From contig PDIP01000057.1 in NCBI GenBank assembly GCA_002811645.1, forward strand, positions 127,308 to 189,649: a DNA stretch of 62,342 bases, written 5' to 3'. The position numbers were made by a program, and so were the translations under genes. Positions 31,692-42,201 of the stretch are shown piece by piece. The DNA is from Corallochytrium limacisporum. Lineage: Eukaryota; Opisthokonta. Each line of letters opens with the position of its first letter. Within the stretch, counting starts at the first letter, position 1. The notes below the pieces were generated by a model. The model did no database searches. It was not told where the DNA came from and worked only from the letters and a program-made list of their open reading frames with translations.

Positions 31692-32873
31692 TTTGAAGGC
31701 TTATGTGTAATAGACTCTAACTAGGCAACCAGTACCCGCTGTCGTACCAACTACGTCAAGTTCATTACACAAAGGAAATCTGACACGTAGCAGATGCACT
31801 TCCTCCGTTGTACCTTTCTTCATCTCATCAAGTCATGATCCAATCCTCGCAGCACACTAACCGTTGTGCTGCATAGATATTATGCTAACGTCTACTCTAG
31901 TTATATTAGAACAGAACCATTCTTGAGTCAGAGGACATGCATGTAAGCTAGTTTGTCAAGAAACGGTTCCGGGGTCTTGGCCCGCCATTTCGGCACCCAG
32001 AGGGCAAACCCCCCTTTGAATTTCTGGCGGGAAAAGGGGTCCTCTCAGCCTGTCCCGCTTGGTTATTCGGTCAGTAATACCGAATGTACGGCAGTTCTAC
32101 CGGTCGGATTTCCTAGCCAATAGGCTCCATAGCGAAAGTACGGGGCGCTTTCCAGGACTTTTTAAATGAGGGTTTCAGTGTTAAGAATGGCAAAGTTCAT
32201 GTTCTCTGGGGAAGCATATGTTTTTCGCACCTGGGGGCTTTTTGCTCCCATACTTTTCCAACCCTTCCGTCACTTTCAAAGACCCTCCATTTTCCACAGA
32301 CGTGTCTGCCTTGAACTCCTGGGCTTTTGTTTACGAAGGCTGTGCATGCTACTGAATGTACTGAACTTAGCAAGCGCCAATTGTTGTTTCGGGCACGCAG
32401 CCAGCGGTGAAAACACAACATAAAATCGGCAAGACCAACCCTGTTCTCTTCTGTTCCAGTAGCATAACCATAGGGGACACACAAGTGTTTGCCGGACCAG
32501 CCCTGTCCGCACACCACATGACCCCGGTGGTTTTCACTGCCAATGTACTGGGGTGGAGAATTTCTACCCGCACGTCGTGGGTCAAACGGAAAGAGCTCGG
32601 TTGAAGTCAGCAGGGCTGTCTGTTACTTGCAGGGCCCAAAGGATATTCTTTTGGTACAACGGTTTATTGCTCAGTTCCCGCAAGGAACCGGCGTCTGATT
32701 ATGTAAGTGGGATAGTTATCTGCGAAACCAATTGTAAATTTTGTCGCGTCAAACTTGTTGTCTGGTATAAATGAACCGTTCCCGGCGTAAACAACATTGT
32801 ATGTATGTTCGAGCGATCAACCACTGGCTTTATATCTACTAGTACGGGTTCGATTATAGCTTTATTTTTCAAC
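31692..32873. other. Intergenic between SPC24 and COX6 starts
   Basis: About 1.2 kb between divergent gene starts. No coding sequence is supported. A TATAAA at 32766-32771 stands about 100 bp upstream of the COX6 ATG. Confidence 0.55.
32766..32771 (+). promoter_or_regulatory. Candidate TATA box for COX6
   Basis: TATAAA 103 bp upstream of the COX6 start codon, in the right orientation and range for a fungal core promoter. Evidence is the motif and its spacing only. Confidence 0.3.
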
Positions 32874-33401
32874 ATGTCGCTGCAGCGCACCGTCGGAATG
32901 TTTCGGCCCTTCGGCCGGATAGTGGCTCGCTCCGGTCGTCCCACTGCCATCCAAGGTAAGTATGTTTATGAAACTCGGGATGAATGCGCTCAACTGAAAA
33001 ATGGGACGGTACATACTAACATGGGCTCTAATTGTCAATCCTCTTTACATATTGTAGCAAAGCGTTTCTTCTCTTCTGATCTGACTGACGCTGAATTCGA
33101 CGAGGCCTGGGAGAAGTTCTTCAAGCGGGAGGATCTCGATAACTACCAGATGCGTCGTGGTCTGGACGATTTGTTCTCCCACGATTTGATTCCTGAGCCT
33201 CGCATCATCGTTGCAGCTCTGCACTGCTCTCGCCGCCTCAATGACTTCGCCACCACCGTGCGCATTCTGGAAGGTGTGAAGGACAAATCTACTCTGGACC
33301 CTTCTCTGTACGACTGGGTTCTGGGTGAGATTAAGCCAACTCTGCAGGAGCTCGGTGTTCCCACCCCCGAGGAGCTTGGACTGGACGCCTCCAACAAGTA
33401 A
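32874..33401 (+). CDS. Cytochrome c oxidase subunit 5A homologue (yeast COX6), two exons
   Basis: Two exons, 32874-32955 and 33058-33401, give 141 aa. Exon 1 encodes a basic, Arg-rich mitochondrial presequence (MSLQRTVGMFRPFGRIVARS). The mature part probably starts near RFFSSD. Exon 2 carries the COX5A fold: DEAWEKFFKREDLDNYQMRRGLDDLFSHD, VAALHCSRRLNDFATTVRILEG and LGVPTPEELGL. This nuclear-encoded subunit sits on the matrix face of complex IV. The intron is 102 nt, phase 1, and has no in-frame stop, so the unspliced reading also stays open from an upstream ATG. The spliced form is preferred because it removes a segment foreign to the family and joins presequence to mature domain cleanly. Confidence 0.93.
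   Translation: MSLQRTVGMFRPFGRIVARSGRPTAIQGKYVYETRDECAQLKNGTVHTNMGSNCQSSLHIVAKRFFSSDLTDAEFDEAWEKFFKREDLDNYQMRRGLDDLFSHDLIPEPRIIVAALHCSRRLNDFATTVRILEGVKDKSTLDPSLYDWVLGEIKPTLQELGVPTPEELGLDASNK
32956..33057 (+). other. Spliceosomal intron in COX6 (in-frame, stop-free)
   Basis: Donor GTAAGT at 32956, perfect branch site TACTAAC at 33014-33020, and acceptor ATTGTAG ending at 33057, 37 nt after the branch site. The 102-nt length is divisible by three and the intron has no stop codon in the reading frame, so retention would insert 34 residues without truncating the protein. Confidence 0.93.
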
Positions 33402-34129
33402 ATTATTCGATGCTCCCGGCATTCATGTAATACTCTATACTACACATAATGATTGGAATTTGAAGTCTCCTATGGGTCTCGGGAAACTTGAGAGAGTCAG
33501 GGTTGCGATCACAGAATTCTCCAAGTTACGTCGATTCGAACCAGTGAGCTCCAAAGCGTCCAATCCCATCAAAAACAGCTGTTAGAAAGTCATCATAATC
33601 GTAACATAGTGGCCTTTGACCAGCATGTTAAAATTCCCAATATGTCTTATTGTCTTATGTTTTGATGTTCGCACAGGACGTAAAGGCACCTCTTTTCCGG
33701 TGCCGTCAAGTCCGATCAATTATCTTCACAATACGATTCGCTTTTATTGGTCTTATATACTGAGACTCGAAGGAAACCCGGAGAGAGGGAAAGGGAAGGG
33801 GAGGGGGGAAAGCAGAGGGAAAGATTTCCTATTGAAATCTCACGGGGCCGAGTTTCACTGCGGGGTGGGTCTCAAAGTCCACGCCAAAAGGTCTCGGTCT
33901 CTTCTAGGAGTCTCCTAGATGGAATTCCGGGGACAAAGCATTGGATCCGACCGCAGACATTCACTCCAGCCACATCGCTTCTACTGCAATCATGTCAGTA
34001 GATAGTGAGGTAGTTGAATGGTATCTCCGACAACTCATATGAAAGTCATCCTGATCAGAGAGACTGACATGAACCAGGTCACTTGTTGGTCATATCATTG
34101 TCCTGTAATCCGCATCAGATCCATCAAAA
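33402..34129. other. Intergenic between COX6 and a hypothetical gene
   Basis: A 728-bp gap with no coding evidence. A G-rich purine tract at about 33778-33810 contains four or more G-triplets (a potential G-quadruplex on the + strand). Confidence 0.5.
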
Positions 34130-34747
34130 ATGCCCAAGCAAAATGGTTCAGTCAGTTCCACTCATTCAGTGGGTAGCAATGAACATTGCTGTCCAGGAAG
34201 AAGAGGTGTTCCGGAGAACCCTATCACGATCGACGACCGTCGATTGCCCACAAAAATGGGATCGAGGACTCCCAAGATCATCGTAAAAGATCCGAGGGTA
34301 GGACTCATTGTCGACCTTCAGGGAAAGCCGATCCAAGGCATGAAGTCTCCCCTTCAAAACACGAACCGCCCAAACGCCAAAGCTTCGCGTATGAATGGTA
34401 AACCCTTTGCTGGTGCCGTTGTAAGCAAGAGGGTACACTCGCGTGGCTTGCAATCCAAGATATTGATCAAATCATACACCTTGCCAACCAAGCTACCTGA
34501 GGATCGTTTGGTATATCCACGGTGTGTACCGCCAGCTCTGTCTAACGGGAGCCCCAATCAGGTCGTTCCGGAGTCTGATCCAATTTCACTCGAGACAACA
34601 AACGAATTCAAAGTTGTACATCCACACCCTCGAACGGAACGATCCCCGCCCCTGATTGTACCAGTTACTGGTTCAGCATCCTCACTGACCCATACCATTG
34701 ATGATATTCGAGCTGCCAATGCTTTGTTAGCCATGAGCAGAGGATGA
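34130..34747 (+). CDS. Hypothetical protein, 205 aa, disordered
   Basis: An uninterrupted ATG-to-TGA frame with A at -3 and +4 C. The product is basic, rich in Pro, Ser, Arg and Lys, with no transmembrane segment or recognised domain. The C terminus (HTIDDIRAANALLAMSRG) looks like a short amphipathic helix of the kind seen in nuclear regulators, and 'AANALL' tails are common in fungal transcription-associated proteins, but that is only resemblance. Pro/Lys-rich segments such as GRTPKIIVKDPRVGLIVD-like runs suggest a disordered nuclear protein. I do not recognise the family. The gene could be fast-evolving or fortuitous. Confidence 0.45.
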   Translation: MPKQNGSVSSTHSVGSNEHCCPGRRGVPENPITIDDRRLPTKMGSRTPKIIVKDPRVGLIVDLQGKPIQGMKSPLQNTNRPNAKASRMNGKPFAGAVVSKRVHSRGLQSKILIKSYTLPTKLPEDRLVYPRCVPPALSNGSPNQVVPESDPISLETTNEFKVVHPHPRTERSPPLIVPVTGSASSLTHTIDDIRAANALLAMSRG

Positions 34748-37253
34748 TGACTCGATCGACTCCTCGCCCGGTCCTTCTCAACGAGCTGATTGCTGTGCAC
34801 CTTGCACAGTGACGAGGAGGGGGAAGGGGAACACTTCGCCTGTCGCAACAGAAAGGGAAGTAAAGTACTAGGTTACCTGTACATCCATCACTAGGGGCCG
34901 GGCAGGGTCTCACTGGTCCGTTCGGACGGGCCGGTCCCCACAGCAGGCATTGGTGACAATGCGGAAGAGCATCGTGGCAGCCATACTGGACAAAGTACAC
35001 ACCGTGTGGAAATGAAGGTAAACACATCAACAAACTAATATCATTGTCAATTTAGATTATCTTGTAAGCATATGAAGTACATTCCACAAGATAGCCGTGC
35101 CGTGTGCGACCACACATCACACAGAGATTGACCTGGTCAGAATGGCGACACGGGCAAACTTTCTCAGGGCTCAGGAACTTTCTTCACGACTGCCACCTCC
35201 TCCAAGCAGGATCAAACAGAAAGTTTCTGGAGTGTCCAAACAATGACAGGGTGGAACATGTTTCCTCTGGAGTGATCACGGACTCAGTCTACGGTCCGAT
35301 CGCATATGCGCAGCTTCCGTGCACAACCGAAACATTGCTGCCGTGCTCACTATGCAGTGTCTAACACTATTACAGCAGCATACAGTGGCGGTGACATCAT
35401 CTCATGACATGCCTCGACAGCGTCGAAGGTCTGCAAAATCCCGATGGAAGAAGACGATGAGTGCCTGTGCATGGCCTACGACAACCTCAGTAACCGCAAC
35501 GCTGTCGCTGGCAAGAAGCTCAGCATTCTTGTCATGGATGCTGAGACCAACAAACCCATTATTCAGCTGCGCGAAGGCTTGTAGAATCAGGGTCACCGCA
35601 ACCGTATTTCACGAAGCTGTGGGATATAAGTGCCGGCAAGGAGAAGCAAAAAGTCGTTTTCCATGAGCATGCCAACGGCAAGGAAATGCCCTGCATGATG
35701 GACGCCTCTCAATTCAGTAAGCACAGTGATCAGTTCGCTGGTGGGGGTGGAGGAAACGAGAATGAGTTGCATATCTGGGATGTGCAGCCAATCGTCCTCT
35801 AGGAAGGCTGGCTATTTTCGAAAAGGAGGTGTACACCATTGATTTCCACCCCAGTGAGCCTTTGCTTGCTGTCGGTGATTGCGCTGGCGCCCTCTGGATG
35901 GTCCGTTTCGAGGAATCCGACGTTCTGCAAGGTATCCCGAGTGCTGTGTCCTCCGGTGTCAGAATTTCTAGCCACGAGTAGGTGTTGATTCTTAGATGGA
36001 CATGAGCCATCCAAAAGAAAACACCCAGGTGAGATCACCCCAGCCGCTTAGTTCCGAAGAACGACCAAAAATCCTAAGTAACCCGAGGAGAAGTCCCAAG
36101 ATCTGTATCAAATAAGCTCCCCAAATGCCCCGCTTCCCACCTAAGTATTGATTTGCTTTCCTGACCGAACGGGAGGGTGTTTAGTGGTCGTTGCGGCAGC
36201 AGGTTTCAAGCCCACCCACCCCCTGTAACCCCATAAGGGAGGGTGAATGGTTTTTGCCCTGTGGCTTTTCCTTCCTTCCGTTCCCCTTTGTTCAACAGCG
36301 CACACCCTTCACACAGTACAAATCCACATTTGTTTCGAGCCCGACAGCAGCCGCACCGGGGGAGGATGGACCCCAGGACCCGTACCAGAGCGCTTACTGG
36401 AGTGCTGACCGGCCTTACTCCCTAACTAACCCTGTTCTTGGCCCCATGTTTTCCTCAACCTGCCTGCTTTGGTGGTCCACCTACTTTAATCCCCCAGAGT
36501 AGAAAAAGGGAAAGTACGAACGGGAAAACCTGGGGTTTACTACGTTGGGAAGCTGCCGTGTATGGTTGCTGCGTGTTAGTTTGTTTTCTCTCTTCGTTGT
36601 GGTCGGTGTGCACCCCTCCCCCCTCCGGGGGGGAGGGAGGGGAACTTCGCCTCCCGCAACGGGAAATGGTGGGGAGGGGCTGCTGGTTACACAACCGGAG
36701 TGTGCGACGGCGGTGTGTCGGTATCGGGGAGCTGCCCCGGCGAAATGCCGGGGTGGTCGTGTGTGCGTGATGATAGAAAGGTGCCGTCCGTTTTTTTTAC
36801 GGGGGAAAGTAAATGGGAGCGACCGAGTCGAAAACCCCCTTCCTCTCCCCCCCCCCCGGCAGGGGGGGGCCAGAAAAACAGGGGACCCAGAAAGACGGAA
36901 CGAAAAAGCAAAGGACAAAAAAAAGGAAATGGAAGAAGGGCAAGAAAAAAAAACATGCACCCCCCCCTCCCCTCTCCCCGGCGGTCTGGTGTGTCACATC
37001 AGAGGGTCCCTGTCTTTTTTAAGTGTGTCCAGGGAACTCTCGCACTTCTGAGCAAACTGGATCGAGTATTGCGGGAGTATTACACTGGGCACTGAGAACC
37101 TGCACCGCTCGTGGTGAAGCAAAATAGGTACATCCCGAAACCGGGCCCCTCTGATAGGGTTTGAGTGTGTGCTCTATCCTCCCTAAGAAGGAGGTTTTGA
37201 CGTCGAAGCTATTTCAAGTTGATCCACGGATCAGATTTTGCAGTTTAGATATA
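34748..37253. other. Gene-poor stretch containing a decayed WD-repeat gene
   Basis: 2.5 kb between the hypothetical gene and WDR20. It holds the pseudogene at 35407-35981. Further right is G/C homopolymer-rich sequence, including G and C runs at about 36628-36635, 36849-36858 and 36961-36967. No intact gene is seen. Confidence 0.5.
35407..35981 (+). pseudogene. Degenerate WD-repeat gene, Nsa1/WDR74-like
   Basis: Three coding-like segments lie in different frames of the + strand. Segment one (about 35407-35584) contains MEEDDECLCMAYDNL and MDAETNKPIIQLREG, ending TAG. Segment two (about 35582-35802) contains TKLWDISAGKEKQKVVF, then FAGGGGGNENELHIWDVQ, ending TAG. Segment three (35802-35981) contains EKEVYTIDFHPSEPLLAVGD, ending TAG. 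The G-G-x-E-N-x-L-x-x-W-D-x-Q block and its spacing resemble the ribosome-biogenesis protein Nsa1/WDR74, where VATGGKEN-type sequence precedes a W-D dipeptide. Segment three resembles a later repeat, implying an internal deletion. A GT...AG pair (35581-35630) could join segments one and two as an intron, but a frame break remains before segment three. Confidence 0.5.
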
Positions 37254-38990
37254 ATGTGCCGATGTAAATTGGGTACGGATGTAGTGAAGATATACACTAG
37301 TGAAGAATGGGTTCATAGTTGTTCAGGGGAAAGCGAAGACATGTCTATCCTGCCGCAGCCTTCCCACAGGGGAGTGTTCAGGGACTTTTCCCAGCTGCAC
37401 CTACAGAAGAACGTTCGAACGGCCTTTAGCGTACCGGAGGGTCAGTATGAACTCGATGAAAGTGCGTGCTACTCTCATCCTAGCGGAAAGATGTTCTTCT
37501 GTTCGCAACTCTTACCAGTAACGGCTGAGGTACTTAGCACGAATGCTGAAGATCTACAGATCCCCAGTGCAGAAGAGAGCCTGGCCCGGAGGCATGTCTC
37601 ACAACTTCCAGTGCTGGACAGCGAAGATAGTGGAAAGAAGAAGAGCCGAGGGCGCAAGCTACTAATGTCGCGCAAAGACTCCAAAACCTCCAAGGTCGTA
37701 AAAACATCGGAGCCGAAGAGCAAGGTGGCCGCACTTTTGCTGGATGGCATGCGAGTAATCTGGTTTGGGGTCTTTTGTACTCTATACTACTACCCATTCC
37801 CGAATGCAGAGGGTCAGCCCATGGAACTGCTGGACGACCTCGGTCTCCGGAACGCGGTGACGGCTTTGAAGAGCCAGCTAGTTCCTGCGTCCGAAGGGGA
37901 GGAGCCTTCGGCTCTCAAGGTCCATACTGCAGTGGGATTTTCAGGCGGAGAGGTTCTGTACCGGGATCTGATCAGTCGCAAGGCCATGTGGTTTAACCAA
38001 GAAGGTGTCGGTGCAAAGGCCCCTGTAAACTCAATGGCGTGGTCTCCGGATCGCTCAGGAACATTGCTGTGTGGACATAGCGGGGGACAGATTTTTGTTT
38101 ATTCTCTCAACCGCGGAGATGTGGACACAAAATTTATGCAGAACGCTAAAGGACATATCAACTCAGAGAATCCAAAGCACATGCCACCGGCTTTGTGGAT
38201 CAAGAACAAGAGTTCCAAGAGCAACCCGATAGGTGTCTGGCGGGTCGGACGGGGTAATGTGCATTGTATGGAATTCAGTCCCAATGGCAGGTGGCTGGCC
38301 ATCGGCAGCGCGGACGGGTGGTTGCGAGTGTTTGATTGGCCGTCTCAGAACATCTACTTTGCAGCAAAGAGTTACTTTGGAGCGGTGTACTGCGTGTCCT
38401 GGAGTCCCGACAATATTTATCTCGCAGTGGGCGGTGAAGACGACGTGGTCACCGTATACGACTTTGAGGACAGGCAGCTGATTGCCCGGGGTCTGGGACA
38501 CGATAACTGGATTAGTGGTGTCAAGTTTGACCCGTGGTTATGCGACGACACGACGTACCGGATTGCGAGTGTCGGCTTCGACTGTAAGCTCGTCTTGTGG
38601 GACTTTTCTTTAGAGACTCTGAGCCGTCCCAAGCATCAGGCAGCCAATGGACAGGGCAGCATTTCTGCGACGAAGAGCTCTCAGAGCATCACGGCTATGA
38701 TAAAGAGCAAGCGCCACAGCCACAACCCAATCACTGGAAAACCGTCAATTACTGACATAGACGCCCGGAAGAGCGACAGCAAGAACCAGCCTCTCCATCC
38801 CACTGGACCGGACGTGGTTGAGCTTCTATATCCCAAGCGCCGCGAGGTCGCCATCATGGCTTCCGTAATGGAACACAAAATCCACCACGAGCCGCTAACG
38901 GACCTGAATTACACTCGTGAAGGTCTGATGACAGTTGATTGCGCGGGTGTGGTCAAGTTTTGGACTCGACCAGCATCCGGAAGCGAGTAA
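37254..38990 (+). CDS. WDR20/creC-like WD-repeat activator of a deubiquitinase
   Basis: A 578-residue WD40 protein from ATG 37254; a second possible start is 37341. The open frame runs back to a TTG at 37161. Near the N terminus is a VPEGQYELDE element like the PEGTY start of fungal creC. The propeller has VGFSGGEVLYRD, VNSMAWSPD, LLCGHSGGQIFVY, MEFSPNGRWLAIGSADGWLRVFDW, YCVSWSPDNIYLAVGGEDDVVTVYDF, IARGLGHDNWISGVKFDPW and a final GVVKFWTRP. This order matches WDR20/DMWD, and in fungi creC, which stabilises and activates the USP12/46-type deubiquitinase (creB) involved in carbon catabolite and transporter control. Residues about 130-190 are charged and probably disordered. It converges with ADE13, with 163 bp between stops. 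Confidence 0.88.
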   Translation: MCRCKLGTDVVKIYTSEEWVHSCSGESEDMSILPQPSHRGVFRDFSQLHLQKNVRTAFSVPEGQYELDESACYSHPSGKMFFCSQLLPVTAEVLSTNAEDLQIPSAEESLARRHVSQLPVLDSEDSGKKKSRGRKLLMSRKDSKTSKVVKTSEPKSKVAALLLDGMRVIWFGVFCTLYYYPFPNAEGQPMELLDDLGLRNAVTALKSQLVPASEGEEPSALKVHTAVGFSGGEVLYRDLISRKAMWFNQEGVGAKAPVNSMAWSPDRSGTLLCGHSGGQIFVYSLNRGDVDTKFMQNAKGHINSENPKHMPPALWIKNKSSKSNPIGVWRVGRGNVHCMEFSPNGRWLAIGSADGWLRVFDWPSQNIYFAAKSYFGAVYCVSWSPDNIYLAVGGEDDVVTVYDFEDRQLIARGLGHDNWISGVKFDPWLCDDTTYRIASVGFDCKLVLWDFSLETLSRPKHQAANGQGSISATKSSQSITAMIKSKRHSHNPITGKPSITDIDARKSDSKNQPLHPTGPDVVELLYPKRREVAIMASVMEHKIHHEPLTDLNYTREGLMTVDCAGVVKFWTRPASGSE

Positions 38991-39153
38991 ACCTCAACGC
39001 ATCGAAAAACTTCATTACACGTGCCACTTGAGTATGTTTCACTACATGCATGAATGATTATGCTATATTTCTTAAGGGATTCTTGGGTTTGGCTTTGGCT
39101 TTTTCGATTCTGGGATGGCATATAAGAGTAAGAGGGCTGAGCCATTATGCTCT

Positions 39154-40596
39154 TTACACGTTGAGGTCCGCCCTGCCCTCAAGTTGATCCTTGTAGGCGG
39201 CACAGATGGGGTTGACCTCCTCGCGGATGAAGCGCTCGCATTGTTGAGGTGCACGGCCAGTAAAGGTGGCAGGGTCCAACAACTCGTCCAGTTTGGAATG
39301 AATTGGCCAGAAGTAGTCAGAGTTCTTGACGCGGTCGATGAGGTCATTGTCTTTACCCTCCTGCTTTACTTGAGCGGCAGCTTGCTGACTGAGAACACGG
39401 ATATGTTCGTGGCAAACCTGACGATCACCGCCTTCCTTTACCATAGCCATAATGATGTTTTCAGTGGCCATAAAAGGCAGCTCAGACATGATGCGCTTCT
39501 GGATGACCTTAGGGTAGACGACGATGCCTTCAGTCACGTTCTGCAGAATGTTTAGCACAATATCGGCAGTCAGGAAGGCCTCGCCCAGTGTAATACGACG
39601 GTTTGCAGAGTCGTCAAGCGTACGCTCCAGCCACTGCACTGAAATAGTCTGGTATCCGTTCATTGCCAGTGTCATTAAGTGACGGCTCAGACTGCAGGCA
39701 CGCTCGGAGCGCATGGGATTCCGCTTGTAAGCCATGGCACTACTACCGATCTGGTCCTTCTCGAAGGGCTCCTCGATCTCTTTCAGGTTGGCCAGTAGAC
39801 GAATGTCAGTGGCAATCTTGTGGCAGCTGCCACCGAGAGAGGCCAGAGCACTCAGCACATCGGCATCGACCTTGCGGCTATAAGTTTGTCCCGTGACAAT
39901 GTAGGCCTTCTTGAATCCCGCAGCCTCAGTAACCATGCGATCCAGCTCCTCCACCTTGTCATGATCTCCATCGAAAAGAGACAAGAAACTTGCCTGCGTC
40001 CCTGTGGTACCCTTGACACCGCGGAATCGAAGATCATCGCGTGCTCTCTCAATGTTGCGCATGTCCATGACGAGGTCCTGCAGCCACAGGCACGCACGTT
40101 TGCCTACGGTAGTCAGCTGGGCCGGCTGGTAGTGAGTGAAACCGAGAGTCGGCTGGTCCTTCCATTCCATGGCGAACTTGGACAGACGGCTAATGACACG
40201 TGCCAACTTCACCCGGAGAATGTCCAGACCATCACGGAGGACAATAAGATCAGTGTTGTCACCGACATAGCAAGAAGTAGCACCCAAGTGAATGATGGGG
40301 GCTGCCTTGGGGCAGCGGACACCGAAAGTGTGGACGTGTGCCATGACGTCGTGTCGGCGGATCTTCTCCTCCTCAGCTGCCAGCGTGTAATCAATGTCTT
40401 CAATGTTGTCTTTCATTTCCTGAATCTGCTCCTGTTTGATATCAATTCCCAGTTTCTGCTCGGCCTCAGCCAAGTGGACCCACAATTTGCGCCAAGTGGT
40501 GAATTTTTTGTGGGGGCTGAAGTTGAAGGACATCTCCTTCGATGCGTACCGTGAGACCAGAGGGCTCTGGTACTTCAGAGTGTCCTCGTTCGCCAT
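39154..40596 (-). CDS. Adenylosuccinate lyase
   Basis: A 480-residue enzyme of the fumarase/aspartase superfamily. It cleaves SAICAR and adenylosuccinate to release fumarate in de novo purine synthesis (steps 8 and the AMP branch). The superfamily signature [15 protein letters not shown] carries the catalytic serine loop. [14 protein letters not shown] and [12 protein letters not shown] are the other active-site segments. Length and sequence order match eukaryotic ADSL (yeast Ade13, 482 aa). The start is set at ATG 40596 ([13 protein letters not shown]), which aligns with known N termini. The frame extends 21 codons upstream to 40659, but that extension has no family counterpart. Confidence 0.97.
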   Translation of the reverse strand: MANEDTLKYQSPLVSRYASKEMSFNFSPHKKFTTWRKLWVHLAEAEQKLGIDIKQEQIQEMKDNIEDIDYTLAAEEEKIRRHDVMAHVHTFGVRCPKAAPIIHLGATSCYVGDNTDLIVLRDGLDILRVKLARVISRLSKFAMEWKDQPTLGFTHYQPAQLTTVGKRACLWLQDLVMDMRNIERARDDLRFRGVKGTTGTQASFLSLFDGDHDKVEELDRMVTEAAGFKKAYIVTGQTYSRKVDADVLSALASLGGSCHKIATDIRLLANLKEIEEPFEKDQIGSSAMAYKRNPMRSERACSLSRHLMTLAMNGYQTISVQWLERTLDDSANRRITLGEAFLTADIVLNILQNVTEGIVVYPKVIQKRIMSELPFMATENIIMAMVKEGGDRQVCHEHIRVLSQQAAAQVKQEGKDNDLIDRVKNSDYFWPIHSKLDELLDPATFTGRAPQQCERFIREEVNPICAAYKDQLEGRADLNV

Positions 40597-41585
40597 CGTA
40601 TTTGTCTTTGAACTCAAAACTTTACAGGTCCGTGTAGGATCCCAGTCCCATAGACTCACATGGATATTCTGAGTTAGAGAATGCGAAGTACCTCACTCGC
40701 ACATTCACATGGACAGGACGATCAATCCTATGAGAGCCATTGCACGGCTGACAGCAGCGCAGGACTGTCCCGTAGACATTACGCACTCCCTCGGAACAAG
40801 TGCAATATAGACACTGGGCTCATAAAGTTCCGCAGGGACACGCCTCCTGTGTGACCAAGTGACTTGCTTGGATTTTCGACTCTGTGTCTGCGAACGGGTG
40901 TGCTGTGTGTACTTGGTGGGTTCGTACCCGTTGAGGGCAGGGAGCCTCCCGATGGAACAGCAAGCGCAGGTGGGACCGGTTTGGCGGGCACGCGTGTCTC
41001 CCCTCGTCCCGTACGGCCCACCGCCCTGCTGTGGCCCTGCCAGCCCTTTTGACAAGAGACAAGGGCCAGTGTTCCCATAGTAAATGTACCAGCCGCCCGT
41101 GCCTTAATGGGTGTTTCCATTGTGAACGGACACCTCTGCAAATTATCTCAGGCGGTCATTTCTATACTTAATATATGGCTGTCTCACAGCTGTGGAGAGC
41201 AATAACAAACACGGATAATCTTCCGGGAAGCGCCGGGACCAGACCCCGCTCTCTGCCAACGGAAACGATTTGCGGGCCGTTGCGGAGAAATATTGATTAG
41301 TTGTGATCGGAGACGGCGATTCGGCGAAAGGGAGACGCGGAGTTGGGTTGTTCAAGGAGGAGTTTTAAGCGATCAGTACTTTCGGTAAGGGGAGGGAGCC
41401 AGTCTGGGTCCGAACGGCCCTGAGTGTTGCGTGCAAAGTCCACAACGAAGTTGACGCGCCTACAACCGATTACAATTTGCCAAGTCATGTGACGCGATGA
41501 ACACAAAAGGTATTGAAACCATTTCTGTGCCTTACCACGGAATTGTTTAGAAAGATCTTCGCTTTGCGTATGAAGAAATTAAAGA
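40597..41585. other. Divergent promoter region between ADE13 and a hypothetical gene
   Basis: About 1 kb without coding support. Sequence is of mixed composition with no long homopolymers, unlike the other large gaps. Promoters of both flanking genes must lie here. Confidence 0.5.
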
Positions 41586-42014
41586 ATGTTGAAGGTCAAA
41601 GTAGGTGCAGAAGCCACAAACGCACACCACACAATGGACGGTGACAATATGGCAGGGCTGGCGGCCCTGAATTTCGGCACACCCGATTTTATGAATCCTT
41701 TTGAAACTCTGACTGGATCAGCATTAAATGAAGAGGCAATTTGGTACTTTTTCTTATATTTGCACCCGAGTGAGGATGTACGTCAGGGCGCATTTGCGGC
41801 ATTGCGGAGATATAAGGGAATCAAACTGCTCAAGTCTGCATACGATATCATGACAGGTGAGGCACAAATGAAGGCTCTGCGGGCACGGATGATCCTTAAT
41901 ATTGCGGCGTACATAAACCAAAATCCGAATTTGACACCAGCACAGACACGGAGGTTTGTCCAGGATGAACTCATCAATTTCATTCGGTCAGCCAAGTATG
42001 TATTGGGAGAGTAA
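41586..42014 (+). CDS. Conserved-looking small helical protein, unknown function
   Basis: A 142-residue frame with two candidate starts (41586, and 41634 with strong context acaATGG). The composition is that of a compact helical protein: EEAIWYFFLYLHPSEDVRQGAF, ALRRYKGIKLLKSAYDIMTG, ARMILNIAAYINQNPNLTPAQ and FVQDELINFIRSAKYVLGE. Regular hydrophobic spacing, normal codon use and a clean stop argue that it is real. There is no signal peptide, and the hydrophobic stretches are too short for a membrane helix. I do not recognise the family. It converges with the riboflavin fusion gene (187 bp). Confidence 0.65.
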   Translation: MLKVKVGAEATNAHHTMDGDNMAGLAALNFGTPDFMNPFETLTGSALNEEAIWYFFLYLHPSEDVRQGAFAALRRYKGIKLLKSAYDIMTGEAQMKALRARMILNIAAYINQNPNLTPAQTRRFVQDELINFIRSAKYVLGE

Positions 42015-42201
42015 GCTGGGGTTCTAGAGTTATATAAAGTAAAGTAGATTCGCAAGTATAGTTAGTTGAGCATTGGGTTAGTAGTATGATGATATGGAGT
42101 ATGATTATGTATTACGATGACATTTGTTTACGATGATGGAAAGAATACTACGTATGTCTGTTCTGAAGGTGATGCCTCCCCTTGAAGTGTCCTTGGAAGG
42201 T

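Noticed and set aside
37755-37809. Intron within WDR20
   Set aside because: A GT...GCAG pair exists but removing its 55 bases would break the frame, while the unspliced frame fits the family on both sides.
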